Positions 38,216 to 50,495 of a stretch of 64,000 bases of DNA are shown here, piece after piece. The stretch's first letter is position 1; every line of letters starts with the position of its first letter. The position numbers were made by a program, and so were the translations under genes. Location of the stretch: assembly GCA_037043455.1 (NCBI GenBank), contig JAWPHD010004356.1, positions 124,001 to 188,000 on the forward strand. The letters run 5' to 3'. Under the pieces are notes generated by a model. It made no database searches and was not told the DNA's origin. It saw nothing but the letters and a program-made list of their open reading frames with translations. This DNA is from Cyrtodaria siliqua. Its lineage: Eukaryota > Mollusca > Bivalvia > Adapedonta > Hiatellidae.

Positions 38216-39342
38216 TACAGTCAGTACTTAACTCTGAAATAATATCACCCGCTAGCTTCCATCGCTCAGTACTGTGCTCTAGGACAATATCAACAGATAG
38301 CATCAGTAAAGTTCTTAATGACAAACTAAATTACTTCGGTCACTTCCTTGATACGCGAAAGTGACGATATATTCATAACCTGTAATATTTAATCTTAAAC
38401 GGTTTCTCACCAGTGTGAATGCCGCACATGAAATCCGAGAGTGATGGGCAGAGTATTCCACCCCATACACCCGACCCGACCCCACCCGCATTCACCCACC
38501 CTTTCCGAATAGTTTGCTTAATTTATGTGTTGATGACCTGTACATGTGAACATGCTTGGATAATATCACTAAGAATATAACAAGAGTATTCCGCAAGTCA
38601 CAATATTTAAGTAAGAAAAAAAATGCTTGTATACAAATATAAACCTGCTGGTAGTTTATAAAGCCAGAAGAAAGTAGGGCAATTAAGCGACAGTTTGTTT
38701 TTAATGATCTGCTTTAATATAATAATTGTATTCTTTTAAATCATGTGTCAGTACTGTCCTCAGTGAAAAAAACCCGGATACGATTAATACTAAACTCTGC
38801 GAAAATATCACCTACTAGCTTCCATTGCTTCAGTATTATACTTAAAGACAATATCAACAGCTAGCGTCAGTAAACTCCTGAACGGTTAATTAAATTAATT
38901 AGGTCACTTTCTTGATACGCGAAAGGGACAATATATTCATCAATTGTGATATTTAATATTAAACGGTTTCTCACCAGTGTGTATGTGTACGCATAGTTGT
39001 CTTTTCGTTTACTCTACCTTTATGCTTTTTTCTAAATGAGAGCTTTAGTTGACCGTTAATTATTAGGGCAAGGTACTGTGAAACGTGTGCCCTCCTTCGA
39101 TGGAGATTTTAAGCCGTTGAACAGTCCCATGTACAGGATGTATTTGCTCATTATAGATCTTGATGAAATTATGTGTTACTCAGTGACGCAAAATACATGT
39201 AGAGCTTTCCTTGGAAACGACATTGTCATGATAATTGGATTTGAGTACGTGCAGTATCAAAAATTAGGAACTGACTGGGTCAGCACCTCTCCCCCTAATC
39301 TGAAAATGATGGGCAGATAATGTCCCTCTCCATCCTCATACA
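38216..39342. repeat. Segment P (first copy of direct duplication)
   Basis: Matches 43,930-45,075 in direct orientation at an offset of about 5.74 kb. It includes minus-strand TGEKPF linkers at 38,398-38,418 and about 38,959-38,979. It is also the inverse of the left inner arm at 28.2-29.2 kb. Confidence 0.75.
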
Positions 39343-41868
39343 TAAGATGGTACTAACGCTAGTTGTTGATATTGCCCCTAAAGACAGTACTAACGCCAGC
39401 TGTTGATATTACCCCTTAGGATAGTCCTAAACCTAGCTGCTGATATTGCCCCTTAGAACAGTAATAACGCTAACTGTTGATATGGCCCCTGAGGATAGTA
39501 CTAATTCTAGGTGTTGATATTGCCCCTTATGATATTATTAAGCCATTGATATTGCCCCTGAGGACAGTACTAAACGTAGCTATGATGTTGTCTCTAAGAA
39601 CAGTAATAACGCTAGCTGTTGATATGGCCCCTGAGGACTTTACTATCGATAGCTGCTGATATTGCTCTAGGGCCAGTACTAAAACTAGCTGTTCATATGG
39701 CCCCAGCGGACAGTACTAACGTCAGCTGTTGATATTGCCCCTTAAGATAGAACTAACCCTAGCTGTTGATATTGCCCCTGAGGACAGTAATAAACCCAGC
39801 TGTTGATATAGCCCCTGACCCTGAGGACAGTACTAACACCAGCTGTTGATATTGACCCTTAGGACAGTACTATCGCTAGCTGTTGATATTGCCCCTTGGG
39901 ACGGTACTAAAACTAACTGTTGATATGGCCCCAGAGGACAGTACTAACGCCAGCTGATATTGCCCTGTATAACCTTAGCTGTTGATAATGCACTTTAGAA
40001 CAATATTAACGCTAGATGTTGATATGGCCGTTAGAACAGTAATTACCTAGCTGTCGATATGGCCCCTGAGGATAGTACTAATTCTAGCTGTTGATATTGC
40101 CCCTAAGAACAGTAATAACGCTAGCTGTTGATATGGTCCCTGAGGACTTTACTATCGATAGCTGCTGATATTGCCCTAGGGCCATTACTAAAACTAGCTG
40201 TTGATATGGCCCCTGAGGATAGTACTAATTCTAGCTGTTGATATTGCCCCTAAGAACAGTAATAACGCTAGCTGTTGATATGGTCCATTAGGACTTTACT
40301 ATCGATAGCTGCTGATATTGCCCTAGGGCCAGTACTAAAACTAGCTGTTCATATGGCCCCAGAGGACAGTACTAACGTCAGCTGTTGATATTGTCCCTTA
40401 AGATAGAACTAACCCTAGCTGTTGATATTGCCCCTGAGGACAGTAATAAACCTAGCTGTTGATATAGCCCCTGAGGACAGTACTAACACCAGCTGTTGAT
40501 ATTGGCCCTTAGGACAGTACTATCGCTAGCTGTTGATATTGCCCCTAAGGACAGTACTAACGCCAGCTGTTGATATTGACCGGTAGGACAGTACTATCGC
40601 TAGCTGCTGATATTGCCCCTTAGGACAGTACTAAAACTGCAGTTGATATGGACCCAGAGGACAGTACTAATGCTGGCTGTTGATATTGCCACTGAGGACA
40701 ATACCAACGCAGGCAGTTGATATTGCCATTGAAGACAGTACTAACGCCAACTGCTGATATTGCCCCTAAGGACGGTACAGACGCCAGCTATTGATATTGA
40801 CCGATAGGACAGTACTATCGCTAGCTGTTGATACTGCCCCTATGGACGGTACTAAAACTAGCTGTTGATATGGCCACAGAGGACAGTACTAACGTCAGCT
40901 GTTGATATTGTCCCTTAAGATAGAACTAACCCTAGCTGTTGATATTGCCCCTTGGGACAGTAATAAACCTAGCTGTTGATATAGCACCTGAGGACACTAC
41001 TAACGCCAGCTGTTGATATTGGCCCTTAGGACAGTACTATCGCTAGCTGTTGATACTGCCCCTAGAAACGGTACTAAAATAAGCTGTTGATATTGCCCAG
41101 AGGGCAATACTAAACCTAGCTGTGTATATGGCCTCTGAGGACAGTACTAACGCCAACTGCTGATATTGCCCCTAAGGACGGTACAAACGCCAGCTGTTGA
41201 TATTGACCGATAGCTGTTGATACTGCCCCTATGGACGCTACTAAAACTAGCTGTTGATATGGCCACAGAGGACAGTACTAACGCTAGCTATTGATATTGC
41301 CCCTTAGGATAGTACTATCGCTAGATTTAGATAATATCCCTATGGATGTTTAAACGCTGGCTGTTGATATTCCCATGAGGTCAGTTCTTACGTCAGCTGT
41401 TGATATTGCCCATGAGGACAGTACTAATGCTAGCTGATGATATTGGCCCTGAGGACACTATTTACGCCAGCTGTTGATATTGCCCATTAGGATAGTACTA
41501 ACGACAGCTGTTGATATGGCCCCTTAGGACAGTGTTATCAATAGCTGTTGATATGGCCCCTTAGGACAGTACTAACGTTGGCTGTTGATATGGCCCCTGA
41601 TGACAGTGTTATCGCTGGCTGTTGGTATGGCCCCTGAGGACTGTACTATCGCTAGCTGTTGATATTGCCCCTTAGGACAGTATTAAAACTAGCAGTTGAT
41701 ATGGCTCGGCTCCAGAGGACAGTACTAACGCCAGCTGTTGATATTGCCCCTTAGCATAGTACTATCGCTAGATGTCGATAACATCCCTATGGATGTTCAA
41801 ACGCTGGCTGTTGATATTTCCCCAGAGGTCAGTTCTTATGCTAGCTGTTGATATGGCCCCTGATAGAC
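39343..41868. repeat. Family B 37-bp array, middle (2.5 kb)
   Basis: Units are in the same orientation as the left array (AGCTGTTGATATTGCCCC), about 68 units. Unit order resembles 24.3-26.4 kb, ending in the same GGCCCCTGATAGACAT boundary, so it is a direct duplicate of the end of the left array. It abruptly interrupts segment P after CATCCTCATAC. Confidence 0.9.
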
Positions 41869-42055
41869 ATCTAGATATTTTGTAGTTATCTAGATAAACC
41901 GTTAAAAATATCTAGATAGTTATGTAGCTACCTAGTGACAAAAATAGAATACCACCATTCTGGTGATACTTAAATAACTCGTGTATTTATAAAGCACAAA
42001 TACAATTATTCACTTGTGTACGTAATACGGTTGATGAGTACATGCACCGCACTTG
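41869..42055. repeat. Segment S, start of copy 2
   Basis: Direct copy of 26,466-26,650; not represented in the inverted copy at 50.0-50.5 kb. Confidence 0.7.
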
Positions 42056-43757
42056 GACCACATGTGTCCCTAATATGTTTTTTCCAATGAATTAGACATG
42101 TGTCCTTAATTCGACCGAATTACATTGACGCGGTCCGAGTATCAACTTTCATACCCATCTTACCCCGTCTTCAAGAAGTGAAAACGGGGTTGGCTGGGGT
42201 ATGGAATAAAACCTTAATTTTGGCTTTAAAAAAGTGTATATTGTAAATTTAAAACATTTAATAGGTAATTGTAAACAGGTTATTGCGTTATTTCAGTAAA
42301 ACATGTTTTTAAACATGTTTTATTGTCAAAAATATCCGTTATAAAACCCTGCTAATATAAGCTTTCCCATCGCTTAATGGTATTAAGGCGGGACCACGTA
42401 ATGAGGGACACGTGGTCGTAATTCGGTCTGGCTCAAATAAGGTTCCACAGACCACTTTGTATAGCACTGATAATGGGAGGTATATTACCTTTGATTTTCA
42501 ATATATGTTTGCATATATAGGCCTTGAGCCAGGACCCAAAATTTTCGATATTGTTACCAACTCAAGGGACAAATTCTACCATCACTTTTTGAAAAGAGCA
42601 ATGTATATAGATTACATTTTTCCATGATAGCAATCTGGAACAGGTAGCTTATATAAAAAAAAAATCGAACATTAATAGGTTATCATTGTAACACTTTCAT
42701 ATAAGTTTTTGATGTTCATTTTTGAATGTCATGCTTGTGTGAATAATTATTGATGTACTTTTTAAAGATGTGCTTAAGTTTACAATTCATTGAGTTACAT
42801 AAAGCGTGAATAAGCTCTTTTTTAGCACTGAAATCAGTTTAAAATCTCTATTTTGCTTCAAATTAGAAGTCAATTTAGCCCACCCACTATAGACACATTT
42901 TTATGCATTTAGTTTAGTTAATATTTTTTACAATATATGTGTAAACTTGTAAAAATCAGTAATTTACAACCTTTCTACATGATTTAAATAATATAATATG
43001 AATAAAGGATTGTTATGATATATTGATGAAATGAAGTACTAAGCAATGTTCATGGCATTGCACATATGTGTTCAGTAAGCCTGATAAGTTGAGACATATG
43101 CCAAACTGGAAGTATAAGTAACTGCAACATAAATAGTATTAGCATGTTCTGATACACACATATATTGCACAGACGACACATAGTCCAAAGAATTCTAGAT
43201 AAAGAAAATGTGCGGTTTAATGTGTTTTTTTTAACAAAAGTCTTTTTTAGGTGTATGCGTCATGGCAATACTTATTATGATTACACATTTGGATTATGTA
43301 TTACACATAAATACATGAACTAAACATTGCATATTGCAACGCAAAATCTTAAAAGTTATTTTAATACTTTTTAATTACAATTTATGCATATTTTAAGGAT
43401 TTTTACACCTGAATTACCCCACCCATATACAACACAATGAAGAATTCTGCATATGACACGTAAAAATAGTAATATATGCATTTGCACGAACCTTTTTTGT
43501 GTTACTGAAAAAAGAATAGACGAAGATGAATTGATTTGAATTGGGGTTTTACGGCGAACCAACACAAACATGTTATATGGCGCCAACAGGAATGAACATT
43601 CGACCCGGCTCACTCTTCATTAACATCTAGATAAAAATTTGCACAATGTGCCCTGAACCTTCTTGCCTGCAGAACTTCAGAGTTGCTGAAAATTCTCTAG
43701 TAAACACTCCATTTTTCGCTGGAGCCACGATCAATGCCACCACTGAAGTAGCACCTG
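42056..43757. repeat. Inner inverted repeat, left arm
   Basis: Reverse complement of 48,805-50,495, with the match ending exactly in CTGAAGTAGCACCTG at 43,743-43,757. Two open frames are preserved in both arms (71 codons from 42,412; 80 codons on minus from 43,613), differing at 5 of 71 and 2 of 80 residues. They reflect high DNA identity and are not recognised proteins. The outer part is segment S. Confidence 0.85.
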
Positions 43758-45075
43758 AAACAATATATTCTTGCCCGGGAACCACATGGCGTCGACGAAG
43801 AAATACCTTTCTTCAGGCCAGAAAAAAGGTATGCTATAAAGCAATAGGCTATTTTATATGATCAGCTTTAATATAATAATGATCAGCTTTAATATAATAA
43901 TTATATTGTTTTAAATCATATGACAATACTGTCCTCAGGGCTAAAAAAAAGGATACAGTCAGTACTAAACTCTGCAATAATATCACCTGCTAGCTTCCAT
44001 CGCTCATTACTGTGCTCTAGGACAATATCAACAGATAGCGTCAGTAAAGTTCTTAATGACAAACTAAATTACTTCGGTCACTTCCTTGATACTCGAAAGT
44101 GACGATATATTCATAACCTGTGATATTTAATCTTAAACAGTTTCTCACCAGTGTGTATGCCGCAAATGAAATCCGAGAGTGATGGGCAGAGTATTCCACC
44201 CCCGACCCTTACTCCCCCCCCATCCCACCCCCACCCGCATTCACCCACCCTTCCCGAAAAGATTGCTCAATTTATGTGTTGAACACCTGTACATGTGAAC
44301 ATGTTTGGATAATATCACTAAGAATATAACAAGAGTATTCCGCAAGTCACAATATTTAAGTAAGAAATAAAATGCTTGTATGCAAACATAAACCTGCTGG
44401 TAGTTTATAAAGCCAGAAGAAGGTAGGGCAATTAAGCGGCAGTTTGTTTTAATGATCTGTTTTAATATAATAATTGTATTCTTTTAACTCATGTGTCAGT
44501 ACTGTCCTCAGTGAAAAAAAATCGGATACGGTTAATACTAAACTCTGCGAAAATATCACCTACTAGTTTCCATTGCTTCAGTACTGTACTTAAAGACAAT
44601 ATCAACAGCTAGCGTCAGTAAACTCTTGAACGGTTAATTAAACTAATTAGGTCACTTCCTTGATACGCGAAAGGGACAATATATTCATAAATTGTGATAT
44701 TTAATATTAAACGGTTTCTCACCAGTATGTATGTGTATGCATAGTTGTCTTTTCGTTTATCCTACCTTTATGTTTTTTTCTAAATGAGAGCTTTAGTTGA
44801 CCGTTAATTATTAGGGCAAGGTACTGTGAAACGTGTTCCCTCATTCGATGGAGATTTTAAGCCGTTGAACAGTCCCATGAGCTCATTATAGATCTTGATG
44901 AAATTATGTATTACTCAGTGACGCAAAATACACGTAGAGATTTCCTTGGAAACGACGTTGTCATGATAATTGGATTTGAGTACGTGCAGTATCAAAAATT
45001 AGGAACTGACTGGGTCAGCACCTCTCCCCCTAATCTGAAAAGGATGGGCAGAGTATGCCCCTCTCCATCCTCATA
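43758..45075. repeat. Segment Q (second copy of direct duplication)
   Basis: Direct copy of 38,216-39,342, extended past the point where the B array cuts into the first copy. Minus-strand linker remnants are at 44,137-44,157 and 44,711-44,731. A GATCAGCTTTAATATAATAA motif is duplicated at 43,860-43,910. Confidence 0.75.
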
Positions 45076-45660
45076 TACCCAGCATGAATATTTTGCTTAT
45101 ATTACGTGTTGATTTCCAATGCACGTGTACGTGGTTTGATAAGGTAACATATTATTCGTGAATTCACATGTACTTAAGAAATCATGTTCTTCCAAATAAA
45201 CCTATATTATAGAAGAAAGAGGTTATAATTAAGCTAAATGACTCTTTTGTTTTTAAAAACAGTAAGTGATATTGTCTAGGCGATGTGAGAGTTGTCTCTA
45301 GCATCCGTTACGTATAATTATGTTAAACAGTAGGCGATTGTGTCTATTCATGCAGGAGAAAAGCCAACTAAGTCACATGTATTACGTTTTTCTTTCGTTA
45401 AATGATAGAATATATTATTTCTCCTTTATATTCATATTTATCGGCTTATATAGCAGTTGATTCCAATGCACTAGTATCTTCTAACTAGCTTATACGGCTT
45501 CTCCTCTGTATGTATACTCAAATTTGACTACTGTTTTAAAAAGAAATTAACGGATGACAGAGCCATCCTATTTCTTTTGTAAACTGATATGCATCGTCTG
45601 GTACAGGAGGGAATTATGCACTAATACCTTCTACTGAACTAAATTCGGTATTTTATTTTT
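45076..45660. repeat. Extra copy of outer-arm sequence
   Basis: The stretch from about 45,190 to 45,390 matches 55,605-55,795 of the right outer arm in direct orientation, including GTCTAGGCGATGTGAGAG and a decayed HAGEKPTKS linker at 45,348-45,374. Confidence 0.65.
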
Positions 45661-46740
45661 AAACAGTAGGTGAATATGATTATTCATATAATGCGTCAAA
45701 TTCAATACGCAATGTGTGACCTGTACGCATTATGTGATAATACCATCACACAATGCATTGTCATGGTCGACGCATGTATGCGACTGCTGCGTTATGTAAC
45801 TTGAAATAGTATGAGAGTAGACTTTCGAAACGACAGAACACGATACATATGCAATATTGCTGTCTCAGTTTGATTGTTCATGGACAGTAGTGAAATATGC
45901 TAGCTACCGCTCACTCACCCTAGTGCCGGGTATAGCAGAACTTAATATTCATAAAACAATAGTATATACCGTCCCAGTATCTAACACAACTGTATGCCCC
46001 GAAGAGCAAAATAAACAAGATGGAATTTAGTTGCTCCAGAGGTTATGAAGCCTGCGTATCAAAAGTAACAGCCGAAAGACTCAATTAAAAAGCAGACAAC
46101 ATATCCTATGAGTGGTTAAACAGTACCCATAGCCTTTTATCGACCGGAGTATATATAAAGAAAATTAAGTATAGAAAACAAAAGCAATTGAAAATGTACC
46201 AGCGATATCTAAATATAAATATCGGGCTCCAATCTCCAAAGATCAAACAAATAACATTGTGTCAGACCCGTAACTACGCTGAGACATAGATGCACGCACG
46301 CACGCACGCACGCACTTACGCACGGACGCACTTACGCACGCACTCACGCACGCACGTACGCAAACACACACACACACACACACACACGCGCGCGCACATA
46401 CACACATACACACACACATACATACTTTCACACATACATACTTTCATATATACATATATAAAGATAAATAAAACTAAATAAATAATTAAATACAACATTC
46501 ATGTTTAATCACAATGTTATTGATTCTTGAACCAGAGACTACTTTTTCTGTAATCGGGAAAGTAATGAGACGTTGCTTCTAATAAACAATTAATGAATTA
46601 TATCTCTATAAGTGAAAGGCAACATATAACTGTAGTAGGACATATATAATAGCACCAAGCATCACACATACCAATGATACCAACATAAGGAAATGAAGAC
46701 ATTCTTAACCGATAGTTTAAACTAGTTCATTTAATGATAC
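45661..46740. repeat. Segment T, inverted partner of 27,130-28,200
   Basis: Includes the CACG/CACA microsatellite at 46,290-46,450 mirrored to 27,415-27,590. No gene was found. Confidence 0.75.
46290..46450. repeat. CACG/CACA/CATA microsatellite
   Basis: Mirror of 27,415-27,590. Open frames across it are artefacts. Confidence 0.95.
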
Positions 46741-46929
46741 TAGTATTAGACCGTGAGCCATACACTTTTTTGTTACCATCTCAAGGGACAAATTCTTACT
46801 AGTACCACCATGTTATTGAGTACCTTGTAGATAAACAAAAAATCCATGGTAGCAGTGTGAACATTGTAACTGATTCCTGTTATTACAGTTATCTCCCCCT
46901 TTTAAGCAAAACTCTTGTTTCTTTTAAAA

Positions 46930-47830
46930 TATCGTTTCGCTGAAACTAGAAGAGCTACAGGTCTAATATTTTGCATGTATTATACATTTAGGGTCCTCCA
47001 CGAAGTATTTATAAAATAGCGACCCCAGGGTCAAATATGGCCCAGCCCCGGGGGTAACATTTTTTCATACAGTTATATAGGAAATCTTTAAAAAATAAAT
47101 GATTTACTCTAAAATGTAAGAGCTAAAGGTCCCATATTATGCATGAAGCATAAGCTTATGATCCACTAGCAAGTTTGTTAAAATGTTGACCCTGGGGTCA
47201 TATCTGGCTCCGCCCCATGGGTCACTTTTGTTCAAATCGTGACTCTGTGTCCAACTATGGCCCAGTTCTGGGGTTAAAGTTTTACAAAGAGTTATATAGG
47301 AAAGTCCATAAAAATATTCTTTTTTTCTGATGCTACAAGAGCTAGAGGTCTAATACGATGAATGTAGCACAAGAGTATCGATATCTACTAATTTATTTTG
47401 TTAAAATGGTGATCTTATGGTCAAATTTCGCCCGGTCCCGTGGGGTCACATATTTACATAGAGTTATGTAGGAACGTCTATAAACATCTTCTCTGAAACG
47501 ACAAGAGCTAGCGGTGTTATAAGCTACATGTAGCTTAAGATTATTGTCCTGTACCAAATAATTTAAATGGTGTCCCTTGAATCAAGCCTGGAATCAAATT
47601 TTGCCCTGTCCCGGGGTTCACACTATAACATTGAATTATATAGGAAAACATATTCAAGCAGCTTCTCTGATACTTCAAAAGCTAAATAATAGTTCGCATG
47701 CACCATAAGCTTATAATCCTCTACCTAGTTTGTTCAAATGGCGACAATGGGGTCAAATATGGCCTCTACGGGGGTCACAGTTTCACAGATTTATATAAAG
47801 AAATTGTTGTTGTTTCTTAAAACATGAGAG
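46930..47830. repeat. GGGGTCA-rich dispersed repeat, five tandem units
   Basis: Units start at an AGAGCTA or AAAGCTA motif near 46,952, 47,119, 47,339, 47,506 and 47,681 (spacing about 167-220 bp) and carry GGGGTCAAATATGGCC and AGTTATATAGGAAA. I recall similar sequence as common in molluscan genomes; the class is unknown to me. Confidence 0.75.
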
Positions 47831-48330
47831 CACTTTGAGACAAGGCGAGTGGGTCTCTTATTTATGGTTTGAAGTTGTACACTTTCCATAAAATCATTTG
47901 AAGCGAACTGAAATATACAGAGAATGTGACTTTTGATAAGGTATTCCATTATGAAGACTTAACCTTGTTTACAAATCGCATATTGAATAAATCCACGAAC
48001 TAAAATCACAAAGTAGACCACTGCATTTTCAACAAATTGCAAAAAAAAAAAAAGAAAGAAAAAGAAAAGGCATTTTACGGTTTAACTGTCGATTTTTAGG
48101 TGTTTCTTAATTGTCCTGTTTTATCCCAAGGCATTAATTGCCAAGTTTATCAAAACAGCAATGAGCTGGGCATATATAAGGCTTGCAGGCATATTGCAAC
48201 TCGACATACATGAACTTGGTGCTAACTTGCTAGATAAGAGAGACCGTTGTGAACCCAGCTTCTTGGATATAACCTTTATGAAGGATTAACATGTTAGTTG
48301 TATGTACTTTAATGCAGTCATACTGCTTGA
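47831..48330. other. Unannotated sequence inside the element
   Basis: No gene or recognised repeat. An A-rich tract lies at 48,042-48,067. Confidence 0.4.
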
Positions 48331-48334
48331 TCGC

Positions 48335-48545
48335 ATACAGCCTGTTGATGCAGTGGATAGCACGGGGGACTTTAAATTCAGAGGACCCTGGTTCAAGCCT
48401 CACCGGAGCTAGTAAATTTTGTCGGTGTGTTCTCGGATTGGGACGTAAACCAGGCGATTCCGTGTATCGCTTGTTTTTTTCTCTCATCATGTTAAAGAAA
48501 CATAGGTGTCTATTCGTCAGTAGGGCAGGTTCCTCAATGCCTATA
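48335..48545 (+). mobile_element. tRNA-derived SINE
   Basis: A box region GCAGTGGATAGCACGGGGGA and B box GGTTCAAGCCT (48,390-48,400) are followed by a body with GGATTGGGACGTAAACC, a tail motif I associate with invertebrate SINEs. It is not mirrored in the left arm, so it inserted after the arms formed. Confidence 0.6.
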
Positions 48546-48556
48546 TAATATATCCA

Positions 48557-48612
48557 CCTCCCCCCCCCCCCCCCACACTCCCCGCCCCCACACACACTCC
48601 CTCTCTCTCTTC
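48557..48612. repeat. Poly-C and CT-rich tract
   Basis: A run of about 18 C followed by C-rich and CTCTCT sequence. Confidence 0.9.
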
Positions 48613-48804
48613 ATTGGCAATACACCTTCTTCTTTAGGTAATAAACATTCCACTTGCACTTGCATGCGCAAAAGTAGGATTAATGCTTACTATCCTAGGT
48701 TAATTCCATACTCTAAATCAAGTACGGAGAACATCATAACGTATGTTTAGATACATATCCTAAGCAGGTGATTTTGTAACAACTGCACCATTACTAACAA
48801 ATAG

Positions 48805-50495
48805 CAGGTGCTACTTCAGCGGCGGCATTGATCGTGGCTCCAGCGAAAAACGGAGTGTTTACTAGAGAATTTGCAGCAACTCTGAAGTTCTGCAGACAAG
48901 AAGGTTCTGGGCACATTGTGCAAATTTTTATCTAGATGTTAAGGAAGAGTGAGCCGGGTCGAATGTTCATTCATGTTGGCGCCATATAACATGTTTGTGT
49001 TGGTGCGCCGTAAAACCCCAATTCAAATCAATTCATCTTCGTCTATTCTTTTTTCAGTAACACAAAAATGGTTCGTGCAAATGCATATATTACTATTTTT
49101 ACGTGTCATATGCAGAATTCTCCATTGTGTTGTATATGGGTGGGGTAATTCAGGTGTAAAAATCCTTAAAATATGCATAAATTGTAATTAAAAAGTATTA
49201 AAATAACTTTTAAGATTTTGCGTTGCAATATGCAATGTTTAATTCATGTATTTATGTGTAATACATAATCCAAATGTGTAATCATAATAAGTGTTGCCAT
49301 GACGCATACACCTAATAAAGACTTTTGTTAAAAAAACACGTTAAACCGCACATTTCCTTTATCTAGAATTCTTTGGACTATGTGTCGTCTGTGCAATATA
49401 TGTGTGTATCAGAACATGTTAATACTATTTAGTTTGCAGTTACTTATACTTCCAGTTTGGCATATGTCTCAACTTATCAGGCTTACTGAACACATATGTA
49501 CAATGCCATGAACATTGCTTAGTACTTCATTTCATCAATATATCATAACAATCCCTTATTCATATTATATTATTTAAATCATGTAGAAAGGTTGTAAATT
49601 ACTGATTCTTACAAGTTTACACATATATTGTAAAAAATATTAACTAATCTAAATGCATAAAAATGTGTCAATAGTGGGTGGGGTAAATTGACTTCTAATT
49701 TGAAGCAAAATAGAGATTTTAAACTGAATTCAGTGCTAAAAAAGAGCTTATTTACGCTTTATGTAACTCAATGAATTGTAAACTTAAGCACATCTTTAAA
49801 AAGTACATCAATAATTATTCACACAAGCATGACATTCAAAAATGAACATCAAAAACTTATATGAAAGTGCTACAATGATAACCTATTAATGTTCGATTTT
49901 TTTTTATATAAGCTACCTGTTCCAGATTGCTATCATAGAAAAATGTAATCTATATACATTGCTCTTTTCAAAAAGTGATGGTAGAATTTGTCCCTTGAGT
50001 TGGTAACAATATCGAACATTTTGGGTCCTGGCTCAAGGCCTATATATGCAAACATATATTGAAAATCAAAGGTAATATACCTCCCATGATCAGTGCTATA
50101 CAAAGTGGTCTGTGGAACCGTATTTGAGCCAGACCGAATTACGCACACGTGTCCCTCATTACGTGGTCCCGCCTTAATACCATTAAGCGATGGGAAAGCT
50201 TATATTAGCAGGATTTTATAACGGATATTTTTGACAATAAAACACGTTTAAAAACATGTTTTACTGAAATAACGCAATAACCTGTTTACAATTACCTATT
50301 AAATGTTTTAATTTTACAATATACACTTTTTTAAAGCCAAAATTAAGGTTTTATTCCATACCCCAGCCAACCCCGTTTTCACTTCTTGGAGACGGGGTTA
50401 GATGGGTATAAAAGTTAATACTCGGACCGCGTAATGTAATTCGGTCGAATTAAGGACACGTGTCTAATTCATAGGAAAAAACATATTAGGGACAC
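48805..50495. repeat. Inner inverted repeat, right arm
   Basis: Reverse complement of 42,056-43,757. It starts at CAGGTGCTACTTCAG and ends where the family B array begins. The near identity marks it as younger than the outer arms. Confidence 0.85.

Noticed and set aside
39078..39320. 80-codon plus-strand frame repeated near 44,906
   Set aside because: Antisense to the zinc-finger-linker units. It is open in duplicated copies only because they are alike.
42412..50148. 71-codon and 80-codon frames conserved in both inner arms
   Set aside because: Conserved because the arms are nearly identical DNA. No recognisable domain, and the related copy at 26.9-27.1 kb does not keep the frame.
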